From DUOH01 sp036562625 (GTDB lineage Bacteria; Bacillota; UBA4882; UBA10575): DNA of 7,602 bases. Positions 1 through 5,844 of the stretch are shown piece after piece. The position numbers were made by a program, and so were the translations under genes. The stretch lies in contig DATCJV010000206.1 in assembly GCA_036562625.1 (NCBI GenBank), forward strand, positions 1 to 7,602. The letters run 5' to 3'. Every line of letters begins with the position of its first letter. Within the stretch, counting starts at the first letter, position 1. A model generated the notes under the pieces. It searched no databases. It saw only the letters and a program-made list of their open reading frames with translations, and had not been told where the DNA came from.

Positions 1-141
1 GTATATAATCCCGCTTTTGATGTCACACCCGCCAAATATGTGACCGCCATCATTACGGAAGCAGGGGTGATCCGTCCGCCGTTTACAGACAGTCTTAGGG
101 CACTGGCGAAAAAGGTTTCTGACTCTTCTCAAGGCAAATGA
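1..141 (+). CDS. mtnA: Methylthioribose-1-phosphate isomerase, C-terminal end (partial)
   Basis: The window opens inside a reading frame that gives 46 residues before a TGA stop. It starts with VYNPAFDVTPAKYVTAIITE and continues with GVIRPPF, which is the characteristic C-terminus of the MtnA/aIF2B-like isomerase family (NPAFDVTP followed by an ITE.GVI.PP segment). The family interconverts 5-methylthioribose-1-phosphate and 5-methylthioribulose-1-phosphate in the cytosolic methionine salvage pathway. The catalytic residues lie upstream of the window and cannot be checked. The last ~15 residues (Ser/Lys rich) are a variable tail. A paralogous aIF2B-type sugar-phosphate isomerase cannot be fully excluded from 46 residues, but the motif fit is good. 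A hairpin 70 bp downstream probably ends the transcript. Confidence 0.85.
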   Translation, partial: VYNPAFDVTPAKYVTAIITEAGVIRPPFTDSLRALAKKVSDSSQGK

Positions 142-156
142 CTAAAGTTACTCCGT

Positions 157-185
157 AAAATTACGATAATCAAAATTACGATAAT
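157..185. repeat. Tandem direct repeat, 14-bp unit
   Basis: The unit AAAATTACGATAAT occurs perfectly at 157-170 and again at 172-185, separated by one C (15-bp period). The first copy also belongs to a small inverted repeat CGTAA-AA-TTACG at 154-165. The repeats are AT-rich, lie 16 bp after the mtnA stop and contain GATAAT, which resembles a -10 box. No -35 element at proper spacing is evident. They could be tandem protein-binding sites or a slippage duplication; function unknown. Confidence 0.7.
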
Positions 186-209
186 TAGAGAAGCACGCTG
201 CTGCTTATG

Positions 210-240
210 AATTAACCACTCGTCTCACGAGTGGTTAATT
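210..240. terminator. Perfect 14-bp hairpin after mtnA, possible terminator
   Basis: AATTAACCACTCGT (210-223) and ACGAGTGGTTAATT (227-240) are perfect reverse complements with a 3-base CTC loop. The stem has a GC-rich top and AT-rich base, and the 3' arm itself ends in TTAATTT. There is no classical run of five or more T. It lies between the mtnA stop (141) and the dinB promoter (274), which fits a terminator for mtnA and shielding of dinB. The perfect symmetry would also allow a protein-binding role. Confidence 0.6.
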
Positions 241-273
241 TGGCACTGGACAAAAAAGTTAAGGAGGAACCTC

Positions 274-303
274 TTGACGAACACAAGTTCGGTATGGGAT
301 GAT
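274..303 (+). promoter_or_regulatory. Likely sigma-A promoter of dinB
   Basis: TTGACG at 274-279 matches the -35 consensus in five of six bases. GATGAT at 298-303 is a 4/6 match to the -10 box at 18-bp spacing and is preceded directly by TGG (295-297), an extended -10 motif. Transcription would begin near 310, giving a leader of about 190 nt before the dinB start. The -10 is imperfect, so the assignment leans on the -35 and on the overlapping LexA box. Confidence 0.55.
278..291. promoter_or_regulatory. LexA (SOS/DinR) operator
   Basis: CGAACACAAGTTCG is a perfect match to the Gram-positive LexA box CGAAC-N4-GTTCG. It overlaps the 3' end of the -35 hexamer and the spacer of the dinB promoter, the position at which LexA would block RNA polymerase. 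Y-family polymerase genes are classic SOS targets, so sequence, position and gene function agree. DNA damage, through RecA-stimulated LexA self-cleavage, is expected to derepress dinB. Confidence 0.85.
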
Positions 304-498
304 TGGGTCAGGAGGAAGAAAGGGAACGGACGAACCCCGCCTGGTTTGGGGAAAAACCGATCGCGCCGCGGATGAGATCAGTCTCATCGTCCAAGGCGTA
401 CACCCGCTGCAAGCATTGAACAGAGAAAAATTTTCATGCAGGAGTTCGCTTTATTTACCAGAAATAGTAGAATTGGGTTTTGTAAGGGGGGAGCGCGT
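304..498 (+). other. Untranslated leader of dinB
   Basis: About 190 bases lie between the predicted promoter and the dinB start. The clearest element is an inverted repeat GATGAGA (371-377) / TCTCATC (382-388) with a 4-base loop. A weaker pairing CTGCA (407-411) / TGCAG (437-441) follows. No T-run follows either, so neither looks like a terminator. The open frames crossing the region have no recognisable protein similarity and appear non-coding. Confidence 0.4.
484..493 (+). promoter_or_regulatory. Ribosome binding site deciding the dinB TTG start
   Basis: AAGGGGGGAG lies 5 bases upstream of TTG 499-501. The in-frame ATG at 436 lacks a comparable purine-rich site and would add 21 residues not found in DinB proteins, which begin with a few residues before the LDMDAFFASVE motif. 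The TTG is therefore preferred. Confidence 0.75.
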
Positions 499-1701
499 TT
501 GCGGAGGATCATTCATCTGGATATGGATGCCTTCTTCGCCTCAGTTGAGCAGCTGGACAACCCGGCCTACCGCGGACGTCCAGTTATTGTAGGCGGTAGT
601 CCGCAGTCCAGAGGCGTCGTGTCTACCTGCTCGTATGAAGCCCGTAAGTACGGGATCCGTTCGGCCATGCCCCTCAGGGAAGCGGGTCGAAGGTGCCCGC
701 ACGGGATCTTCCTGCCTGGACGGATGAAACGGTATATGGAGGTATCCGCGCAGATCAGGGAGATCATGTTGGAGTATACTCCTTTGGTGGAGCCGGTCTC
801 CTTGGATGAGGCCTTCTTGGACGTTACCGCCTCAGAAAAGTTGTTTGGCCCCGCTGAGCAGATTGCGCAGACGCTGGTGGACAGGATCAATAAAGAGGTT
901 GGACTGCCGGCTTCCGTCGGGGTGGCCCATAATAAATTCCTGGCTAAACTGGGTTCCGACCTGAAGAAACCAAAAGGCTTTGTGGTTATTCCTCCGGACG
1001 GCGTAAAAGAGTTCTTGGCGCCCCTTCCGGTCTCCAAACTATGGGGAGTGGGGCCTAAAACCACAGAGCTCCTGCATAAATTGGGCGTGCAGACCATCGG
1101 CGACTTGCAAAAGTTCCCTCCTGCGCAGCTCAGAAATAGATTGGGTGAGACGGGAGAGGTCCTCTACAACTTAGCCCACGGTCTTGATGATCGACCGGTT
1201 ACTGTGGAGGAGGAGGCGAAGAGTATCGGTCATGAGGTGACCTTTCCCGAGGATACCGGGGACCGTGATCTTTTGGAAGGTACGTTGCTGAGTTTATGTG
1301 AGCGGGTGGCTAGAAGAATGAGAAAGCAGGGCTTGACCGGCCGGATCATAACGGTTAAGCTTAGAAACGCCGATTTTAAAACCATTACCCGGCGCCTTAC
1401 TCTACCTGCACCCACTGATTTTGAAGAGATCATCTTCAGGCACGCCCTTCGCCTGGCGCAGAAGGCAAACTGGGGAGGTAAACGGGTGCGCCTGGTCGGG
1501 ATAAGTGTCTCCGGTTTACAGCATGGTCATCAAGAACAGATTCCCCTGTTTTTGACAGAGGATCATGAAGACTTGAAGCGCCTGCATGAGACGGTTGACT
1601 TGCTCAAGGACCGGTTTGGAGAGACCGCGATTACCCGCGGACGCCTGCTCACTTGCTGTCAGAGAGGGAAGGACGTGGCATTTCAGGAAAAACCGGAATA
1701 A
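499..1701 (+). CDS. dinB: DNA polymerase IV (Y-family translesion polymerase)
   Basis: This is a 400-residue Y-family polymerase that copies damaged templates with low fidelity; it acts on cytosolic DNA together with the sliding clamp. The palm/fingers begin with HLDMDAFFASVE, giving metal ligand D8 and steric-gate residues F12/F13. The SLDEAFLD motif supplies D103 and E104, the same numbers as in E. coli Pol IV. YEARKYGIRSAM (46-57) is the nucleotide-binding fingers segment. The thumb carries a helix-hairpin-helix (LWGVGPKT near 181-188). The little-finger domain spans about 240-342. A clamp-binding motif QIPLF is at 347-351, somewhat internal because a ~50-residue charged tail follows. Length is slightly above the usual ~350-360 residues owing to that tail. 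The TTG start is chosen from its ribosome binding site. The gene stands alone and is likely SOS-controlled through the LexA box at 278-291. Confidence 0.96.
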   Translation: MRRIIHLDMDAFFASVEQLDNPAYRGRPVIVGGSPQSRGVVSTCSYEARKYGIRSAMPLREAGRRCPHGIFLPGRMKRYMEVSAQIREIMLEYTPLVEPVSLDEAFLDVTASEKLFGPAEQIAQTLVDRINKEVGLPASVGVAHNKFLAKLGSDLKKPKGFVVIPPDGVKEFLAPLPVSKLWGVGPKTTELLHKLGVQTIGDLQKFPPAQLRNRLGETGEVLYNLAHGLDDRPVTVEEEAKSIGHEVTFPEDTGDRDLLEGTLLSLCERVARRMRKQGLTGRIITVKLRNADFKTITRRLTLPAPTDFEEIIFRHALRLAQKANWGGKRVRLVGISVSGLQHGHQEQIPLFLTEDHEDLKRLHETVDLLKDRFGETAITRGRLLTCCQRGKDVAFQEKPE

Positions 1702-1781
1702 AAGTCATTTTTATAGGATATTATTACCTAGGAATTTATTACAGCCAGTAGCCGGAGAGAAGCTGGATTAAGGGAAGTGTG

Positions 1782-1804
1782 AAGCTGAAAATGGGTTTCA
1801 GCTT
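1782..1804. terminator. 9-bp hairpin, weak terminator candidate for dinB
   Basis: AAGCTGAAA and TTTCAGCTT form a perfect 9-bp stem with the 5-base loop ATGGG, 80 bp after the dinB stop. The 3' arm is followed by GTGATTG, not a T-run, so intrinsic termination would be inefficient. It may equally be part of a structured leader of the downstream gene. Confidence 0.35.
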
Positions 1805-1872
1805 GTGATTGCCAGTTCCGGCGGCGCACGGTACAGGCGCACGCCCAGCCTCCGGACTGGGCGACTATGGTG

Positions 1873-1880
1873 AAGGAGGA
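1873..1880 (+). promoter_or_regulatory. Ribosome binding site pointing to a CTG start
   Basis: AAGGAGGA is near-perfectly complementary to the 16S 3' end. The first in-frame codon at normal spacing is CTG 1887-1889, 7 bases after AAGGAGG. The TTG at 1896 would be 16 bases away, which is too far. The TTG at 1809 lies upstream of the site and has no such signal of its own. Confidence 0.7.
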
Positions 1881-1886
1881 CTTATC

Positions 1887-3020
1887 CTGCATAGGTTGAG
1901 ATTAGCCGCACTGATCCTGCTCTGCTTCCTGCTCTGTTCCACAGTCAGCTGGGGAGGAACCGAGCAATGGAAGGTTAAAATAAATATCCCCGCAACGACT
2001 ATGTTCGTCTATAAGGACGGTCTTCTGTGGCGGAAGTTCAATGTGGCGGTGGGGAGGATCGAGAAGCAGACACCCATCGGCGAGTTTTATATTGTCAGTA
2101 AAATCAAGGATCCAACCTGGTATCCGCAGGGGAAAGATCCCGTACCCCCCGGACCGGAGAATCCCCTAGGCTCATATTGGCTGGGCTTAAACATTCCCGG
2201 GTATGGCATTCACGGGAACAATAACCCGTTTTCCATCGGTTATTGGGTCTCCAGTGGGTGCATCAGAGTGAAGAATGAGGATATAGCCTTGTTATTTAGG
2301 GTCTTGCCGATGGGAACACCGGTAGAGATCGTCTATGAGCCGGTAAATCTCCTGGTAAAAGAGGACCGGATTTGGCTGGATCTGTATCCCGATATTTACC
2401 GGCTCATCCCTGATCAGCGCCAACTGGTGCGCGATACGGTCAGAAAAGAGTATCCCTCCTTCAACTTGCATGAGGACGGCTTATGGCATGTCATCGGGGA
2501 GCACCGGCCTGTAATGTTGGAACTACCGGAGGCGGTGGATCTGTATATAGATGATGAACTCTTTCCGGAGCAGGCTTTCCGCTGGAGGGACCAGATTTTT
2601 CTTCCTGCCTCGGTTCATGACTTATGGGGAACGCGCGGCGCCGGGACGTTCGCGCAGAAATATCCGCTCCTCTGGGATTTTTTGGCGGAACATTCCGGAA
2701 AGGCCTATGGACTTTGGGATGAACAGACCAACTCTGTCCGGATTACTACTCTTCGCCTGTACTATCAAGGGAAACCCTTGCCGGTGAGGGGATGGTTGAG
2801 AGAAGAACCTTACCTGCCCTGGCCGGAACTGCTCAGCGTCTTTCAGGAGAACGGTCTGGTGAAACCCGGCGGACCGGGAGAAAACCTAAGCGTGGCGTCT
2901 TCTACAGTAGTGGTTCAGTTGGACGGGACACAATGGTTGGGTTTGTCCAAGTTGAGAGAGTTCTGTCCACAGCTTCGCTTCCAGTGGGAAACAGGCGATT
3001 GGGTAATCCGGATCGATTGA
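1887..3020 (+). CDS. Secreted L,D-transpeptidase (YkuD domain) with C-terminal beta-rich repeats
   Basis: From CTG 1887 the product is 377 residues. Residues 1-23 are a signal peptide: HRLR, then a hydrophobic core AALILLCFLLCSTV, with likely cleavage after SWG. A YkuD domain spans about 28-151 and contains HGNNNPFSIG and SSGCIRVKN, giving catalytic H109, C125 and R127. Such enzymes make 3-3 peptidoglycan cross-links or attach proteins to peptidoglycan outside the membrane. The usual SHGC His is Ser here, a position known to vary (B. subtilis YkuD has Lys). Residues ~215-377 look like two tandem copies of a copper-amine-oxidase-N-like fold, each with a hydrophobic strand, a D/QG turn and a final Trp-x-x-(x)-(x)-V-x-I strand. 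This suggests a wall- or protein-binding module, as an inference. The gene appears monocistronic and converges on the SLH-protein gene, with a shared terminator between them. Confidence 0.88.
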   Translation: MHRLRLAALILLCFLLCSTVSWGGTEQWKVKINIPATTMFVYKDGLLWRKFNVAVGRIEKQTPIGEFYIVSKIKDPTWYPQGKDPVPPGPENPLGSYWLGLNIPGYGIHGNNNPFSIGYWVSSGCIRVKNEDIALLFRVLPMGTPVEIVYEPVNLLVKEDRIWLDLYPDIYRLIPDQRQLVRDTVRKEYPSFNLHEDGLWHVIGEHRPVMLELPEAVDLYIDDELFPEQAFRWRDQIFLPASVHDLWGTRGAGTFAQKYPLLWDFLAEHSGKAYGLWDEQTNSVRITTLRLYYQGKPLPVRGWLREEPYLPWPELLSVFQENGLVKPGGPGENLSVASSTVVVQLDGTQWLGLSKLREFCPQLRFQWETGDWVIRID

Positions 3021-3046
3021 ATCCAAGCGAAAAGCCGGTTACTGCG

Positions 3047-3085
3047 AAAAGGGCGCCCCCGGTCTTTCCAAGGGCGCCTTCTTCT
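3047..3085. terminator. Two-way intrinsic terminator between convergent genes
   Basis: GGCGCCC (3052-3058) pairs with GGGCGCC (3072-3078), extended by a G-T and an A-T pair at the base. On the plus strand the stem is followed by TTCTTCT. On the minus strand it is followed by a short CTTTT run, from the AAAAG at 3047-3051. It lies between the transpeptidase stop (3020) and the stop of the minus-strand SLH gene (3101), so it probably serves both. Confidence 0.75.
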
Positions 3086-3100
3086 AATTCCTGCAAGCGG

Positions 3101-4309
3101 CTAGGATAGACTCTCTGTTAATCCTTGTTCCAGGAGTTTACTTAAGGCGATGGTAGTTAATTCGATCTTGGCATACTCTTTGATGCGTTCTATATCCCGG
3201 TCAAGAACCGCCCGGCACAAGTCTTTGGTTACTCCCAGATAATTGGAGAGCGCCTCGGAGAGCCGGTCCCGGCCTAAGGTGTCCAGGTGCTGCCAGTCTT
3301 GTACCAGGATGGACTCGGCTTCTTCTGTAGTCAATCCGGCTTCGATCATTTCATTATAGAGTTCGCCCTGGAGCGTTTCTTTGACTGAATCCCAGTCACC
3401 GGCCAGGATCGAAGCAACTTGGTCAGGGGTTAAACGTCCCTTAATCATGGAACTGATCTTGCTGAGCAGGTCGTTGCTGTTCACGTCACCATAGGCTTTA
3501 ATGATGGCCGGTTCTTCAGTTTGATTAAAGACAATAGTCACTTTGTCTTTTTTTATGATGTGCTCAGGCGAGGTGGTGATGTCATTTCTGAGCACGATGG
3601 TCTCCGGCTGCAGTAAGGCGATTTCCACATCTCCTTTTTCCGGAAGGACCGTCAAGAGTCCAGATTCTGTTGAGTTCTCCAAAACCTCCCCACGGAGAAT
3701 TTTAAGATTGCGCATGGTGCTGACCATCCAGGCAGTATCGGCCCGACTGGCCAGTCTGGAGGGTTGGAACTCCGACTGATAGTAGCCGGGGAGAAAACCT
3801 AAGCGGGCCCCCAGTTCAATCTGGCGAAAAGCCCAAAAATCTTTAGGCACATCGGAAAAGGTGGGAGTAAACTCCTGGGTATACTCTTCTTCTTCCAAGC
3901 CTACTTTGAGCAGGCGGGTCAGCATGGTGACCATCTCCGCTCTGGTGACCGGCCGTTCAGGTTGAAAAGTGCCGTCCGGATAACCGGAGATGATCTTATT
4001 GGCTGCTAAAGCAGTAATATACTCCTTCGCCCAGTGGTCTTCGATGTCCGTAAATCCGTTTGTTTCCGAACCCGTCAATTCATAAGCCACGGCCAGAATT
4101 TTAGCAAGTTCCGCCCGGGTGATGCTTTGATCCGGACGGAAGGTGCCATCCGGATAGCCGTTGATGATCTCCAGTTGCACCAGGCTGCGGATGGTATTCT
4201 CCGCCCAGTGTCCCTCGATATCAGTGGGCATGGCCTGGACGCTTGGGGAAAATAATAGGATGAACACAGTTGTAAGGAGAATAATATAGAACCGTTCACG
4301 GGTTAACAT
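3101..4309 (-). CDS. S-layer homology (SLH) domain protein with C-terminal helical repeats
   Basis: This 402-residue secreted protein starts with a signal peptide (~1-26, hydrophobic FYIILLTTVFILLF, cleavage after VQA). Three SLH domains follow at about 29-72, 87-132 and 151-195. The first two have the hallmark HWA...I, NGYPDGTF/SGYPDGTF and TRAE motifs; the third is divergent (PGYYQSEFQPSRLASRAD). SLH triplets bind pyruvylated secondary cell-wall polymers and so hold proteins at the cell surface. Residues ~205-275 are beta-rich. Residues 293-396 form three tandem helical units of 33-37 residues, each starting L/VT and ending in G. I do not recognise that array, so the surface function is unknown. 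The start is supported by AAAGGAG (plus coordinates 4319-4325) 9 bases upstream and by a minus-strand promoter at 4405-4432. Confidence 0.9.
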   Translation of the reverse strand: MLTRERFYIILLTTVFILLFSPSVQAMPTDIEGHWAENTIRSLVQLEIINGYPDGTFRPDQSITRAELAKILAVAYELTGSETNGFTDIEDHWAKEYITALAANKIISGYPDGTFQPERPVTRAEMVTMLTRLLKVGLEEEEYTQEFTPTFSDVPKDFWAFRQIELGARLGFLPGYYQSEFQPSRLASRADTAWMVSTMRNLKILRGEVLENSTESGLLTVLPEKGDVEIALLQPETIVLRNDITTSPEHIIKKDKVTIVFNQTEEPAIIKAYGDVNSNDLLSKISSMIKGRLTPDQVASILAGDWDSVKETLQGELYNEMIEAGLTTEEAESILVQDWQHLDTLGRDRLSEALSNYLGVTKDLCRAVLDRDIERIKEYAKIELTTIALSKLLEQGLTESLS

Positions 4310-4363
4310 AGGGAACTACTCCTTTCTGGTAGAGATCTGATCTTCTGTCCGGTTTTCGTGAGT

Positions 4364-4397
4364 GTGCCGCCGGTAAGATGGTATACCGGCACTTTTT
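4364..4397. terminator. Strong hairpin at the 5' end of the SLH-gene mRNA; terminator-like on the plus strand
   Basis: GTG plus CCGGTA (4364-4366, 4370-4375) pairs with TACCGG plus CAC (4384-4392), with a 3-base CCG bulge; the alternative register is GTGCCG/CGGCAC. On the plus strand it is followed by TTTTT (4393-4397), the form of an intrinsic terminator. On the minus strand it falls within the first bases of the SLH transcript predicted to start near 4398. There it could act as a 5' stabilising hairpin while also stopping rightward antisense transcription. Confidence 0.55.
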
Positions 4398-4404
4398 CTA
4401 CGGG

Positions 4405-4432
4405 ATGATATCGCATATTCACTTACTGACAA
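4405..4432 (-). promoter_or_regulatory. Promoter of the SLH-protein gene
   Basis: Read on the minus strand, TTGTCA (plus 4427-4432) and TATCAT (plus 4405-4410) each match sigma-A consensus in five of six bases with 16-bp spacing. Transcription would start near 4398, leaving a leader of about 89 nt with a ribosome binding site 9 bases before the ATG. Confidence 0.6.
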
Positions 4433-4632
4433 TCTTTTTTACGCTTCTTCACGCTGTGCTAACGGTTATGTTCTACTAATTCTCGCGTTTACCTGGGATT
4501 CCTTTATGTAAATCTTGGCCGGGCTGGGATGTGGCCAATGAAGGAGGATTTTAGATCCAAGTATGGAATTATTAAATTCCATGTCTCTCGACCACCCGCC
4601 TACCGGTTACTGGTAGAAGAGAGGAGCGACTG
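4433..4632 (+). promoter_or_regulatory. Upstream region of the xseA operon with several inverted repeats
   Basis: No gene is evident. Visible elements are TTGGCC (4515-4520)/GGCCAA (4533-4538); a perfect ATGGAATT-ATTA-AATTCCAT palindrome (4563-4582); and CTACC (4600-4604)/GGTAG (4612-4616) just before the xseA ribosome binding site GAGGAG (4621-4626). A free-standing AAGGAGG (4541-4547) is not followed by a credible gene. I could not find a plus-strand promoter with both boxes at good spacing, although the operon's promoter is expected here. Confidence 0.4.
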
Positions 4633-5844
4633 ATGGCCGAAGTATATTCCGTAAGCCAACTAACGGCTTACCTTAAAAAATTGGTGGAAGAAGATCCGCA
4701 TCTCCAGCAAATCTGGGTGCAAGGTGAAATCTCCAACTTTACCCGGCATTCTTCCGGACATCTATATTTTACTTTAAAAGATGAATCAGCCCGGCTCCGG
4801 TGCGTGATGTTTCGCCGGGAAAGCCAGAGGCTGAAGTTTTTACCCCAGGACGGAATGGCAGTCACTGTACTCGGTAGGCTGGCCATATATCCAAAAAATG
4901 GTGAATATCAGCTCTACGTGGCAGTAATGGAGGCGTCCGGTGTCGGTTCACTCTACCTTGCCTACGAACAGTTAAAAGAACGCCTGGCCAAGGAGGGGCT
5001 GTTCGATCAAGCCAGAAAGAGGCGGCTTCCTGTTCTTCCCCGCAAGATTGCGGTGCTTACCTCACCTACCGGAGCGGCGGTGCGGGATATCATCCGCATC
5101 TTGCACAGACGGTATCCACGCGTGGACATCCTGGTCATTCCGGTCCTGGTGCAAGGAGCAGCCGCGCCGCAGAGTTTGGTGGCAGGCCTAGATTTGATTG
5201 GGCGTCTTTCCGGCCTTGATTTGGCCATTATCGGCCGTGGCGGCGGGTCCATCGAAGAATTGTGGGCCTTTAATGATGAGCACGTGGCCCGGGCCATTGC
5301 CCGCTGTCCGATTCCGGTGGTCTCCGCGGTTGGCCATGAAACGGATTTTACCATCGCTGACTTCGTGGCCGACTTGCGGGCGCCGACGCCTTCCGCCGCC
5401 GCCGAGCTCAGTGTGCCGGAGATCGATAAACTCCGGGAAAACCTGGGCGCTATGGAAAGCAGATTAAAGAATCTGCTGCTACAGATTTTGGAAAAGAAGC
5501 GGATTCTGCTCTCTAAGGCTGCCACCCATCCGGTCTTGACCCGTCCCGAGCGGTGGCTGGCAATTCGAAGACAACAGGTAGATTTGGCCAGGGAGGAGAT
5601 GGTCAACCGGATCAGGAATAGACTGGAAGAGAAGAAACATAGTCTCTTAAAGCAGATCGCCAAATTGGAGGCGCTTAGTCCTTTAGCTACTTTGACCCGG
5701 GGTTACAGTATTTGTCTCCGGAAGGATGGGTCCGTGGTCAGCCGGGCAGGACAGGTGAGGACGGGAGAGGAGATTAATATCCTTCTGCACCGGGGTGAAC
5801 TCTGCTGTGCGGTACTGAAGGTAAAGGAGGAGAGAGAAGGATGA
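4633..5844 (+). CDS. xseA: Exodeoxyribonuclease VII large subunit
   Basis: This 403-residue catalytic subunit of exonuclease VII cuts single-stranded DNA from both ends into oligonucleotides, working in the cytosol with several XseB copies. An N-terminal OB fold (~1-100, starting VYSVSQLTAYLKKL with WVQGEISNF) binds ssDNA. The catalytic domain (~122 onward) shows RKIAVLTSPTGAAVRDI, GRGGGSIEELWAFN and VGHETDFTIADFVADLRAPTPS. D152, R202, H235 and D238 correspond to the essential E. coli D155, R205, H238 and D241 at a constant offset of three. A long charged helical region (~262-345) is the XseB-binding coiled coil, and LSPLATLTRGYS (348-359) is the conserved C-terminal segment. ATG follows GAGGAG by 6 bases. 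The frame overlaps xseB by 4 bp, so they are translationally coupled. Many Firmicutes carry folD and nusB just upstream; here an SLH gene diverges instead. Confidence 0.97.
   Translation: MAEVYSVSQLTAYLKKLVEEDPHLQQIWVQGEISNFTRHSSGHLYFTLKDESARLRCVMFRRESQRLKFLPQDGMAVTVLGRLAIYPKNGEYQLYVAVMEASGVGSLYLAYEQLKERLAKEGLFDQARKRRLPVLPRKIAVLTSPTGAAVRDIIRILHRRYPRVDILVIPVLVQGAAAPQSLVAGLDLIGRLSGLDLAIIGRGGGSIEELWAFNDEHVARAIARCPIPVVSAVGHETDFTIADFVADLRAPTPSAAAELSVPEIDKLRENLGAMESRLKNLLLQILEKKRILLSKAATHPVLTRPERWLAIRRQQVDLAREEMVNRIRNRLEEKKHSLLKQIAKLEALSPLATLTRGYSICLRKDGSVVSRAGQVRTGEEINILLHRGELCCAVLKVKEEREG

Larger units (their letters stand above)
1702..1880 (+). other. Hairpin-rich spacer and leader between dinB and the transpeptidase gene
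   Basis: This stretch has no convincing coding sequence but several pairings: CCAG (1745-1748) with CTGG (1763-1766); AAGCTGAAA (1782-1790) with TTTCAGCTT (1796-1804); and GCCCAG (1843-1848) with CTGGGC (1857-1862). The last ends 10 bases before the AAGGAGG ribosome binding site at 1873. An AT-rich stretch near 1709-1735 could hold a -10 box, but no clear -35 is visible. I compared it by eye with the c-di-AMP, c-di-GMP and cobalamin riboswitches and found no convincing match. Confidence 0.4.

Noticed and set aside
157..185. Start of a CRISPR array
   Set aside because: Only two 14-bp copies with a 1-bp gap and no spacers or cas genes.
274..375. A 33-codon TTG-started frame with AAGGAGG (261-267) six bases upstream
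   Set aside because: The TTG is the -35 box of the dinB promoter and overlaps the LexA site, so it would be upstream of that transcript. The predicted peptide (rich in Arg, Lys, Gly) resembles no family I know. A real small gene is possible only if transcription comes from farther upstream.
436..498. N-terminal extension of dinB from ATG 436
   Set aside because: The 21 extra residues are not part of DinB proteins, and the TTG at 499 has the better ribosome binding site.
299..592. 97-codon plus-strand frame running into dinB
   Set aside because: It overlaps the conserved N-terminus of dinB in another frame, lacks a good ribosome binding site and has no recognisable similarity.
1702..1880. 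Known riboswitch (c-di-AMP, c-di-GMP or cobalamin) before the transpeptidase gene
   Set aside because: The conserved core sequences of these classes could not be found by eye; only generic hairpins are visible.
1809..1886. N-terminal extension of the transpeptidase from TTG 1809
   Set aside because: It would place 26 non-hydrophobic residues before the signal peptide, contains the GC-rich hairpin and the real ribosome binding site, and has no ribosome binding site of its own.
4034..4299. Overlapping plus- and minus-strand frames inside the SLH gene
   Set aside because: Shadows of the SLH coding sequence, whose SLH motifs and signal peptide fix the true frame.
4563..4616. Small plus-strand frame of 17 codons before xseA
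   Set aside because: The ATG is part of a perfect palindrome and lies 15 bases from the AAGGAGG at 4541, too far for good initiation; no recognisable product.
5007..5663. 218-codon minus-strand frame inside xseA
   Set aside because: Antisense shadow of a well-conserved gene; composition is Ser/Arg-rich with no family features. The same applies to the minus-strand frame at 567-1097 inside dinB.
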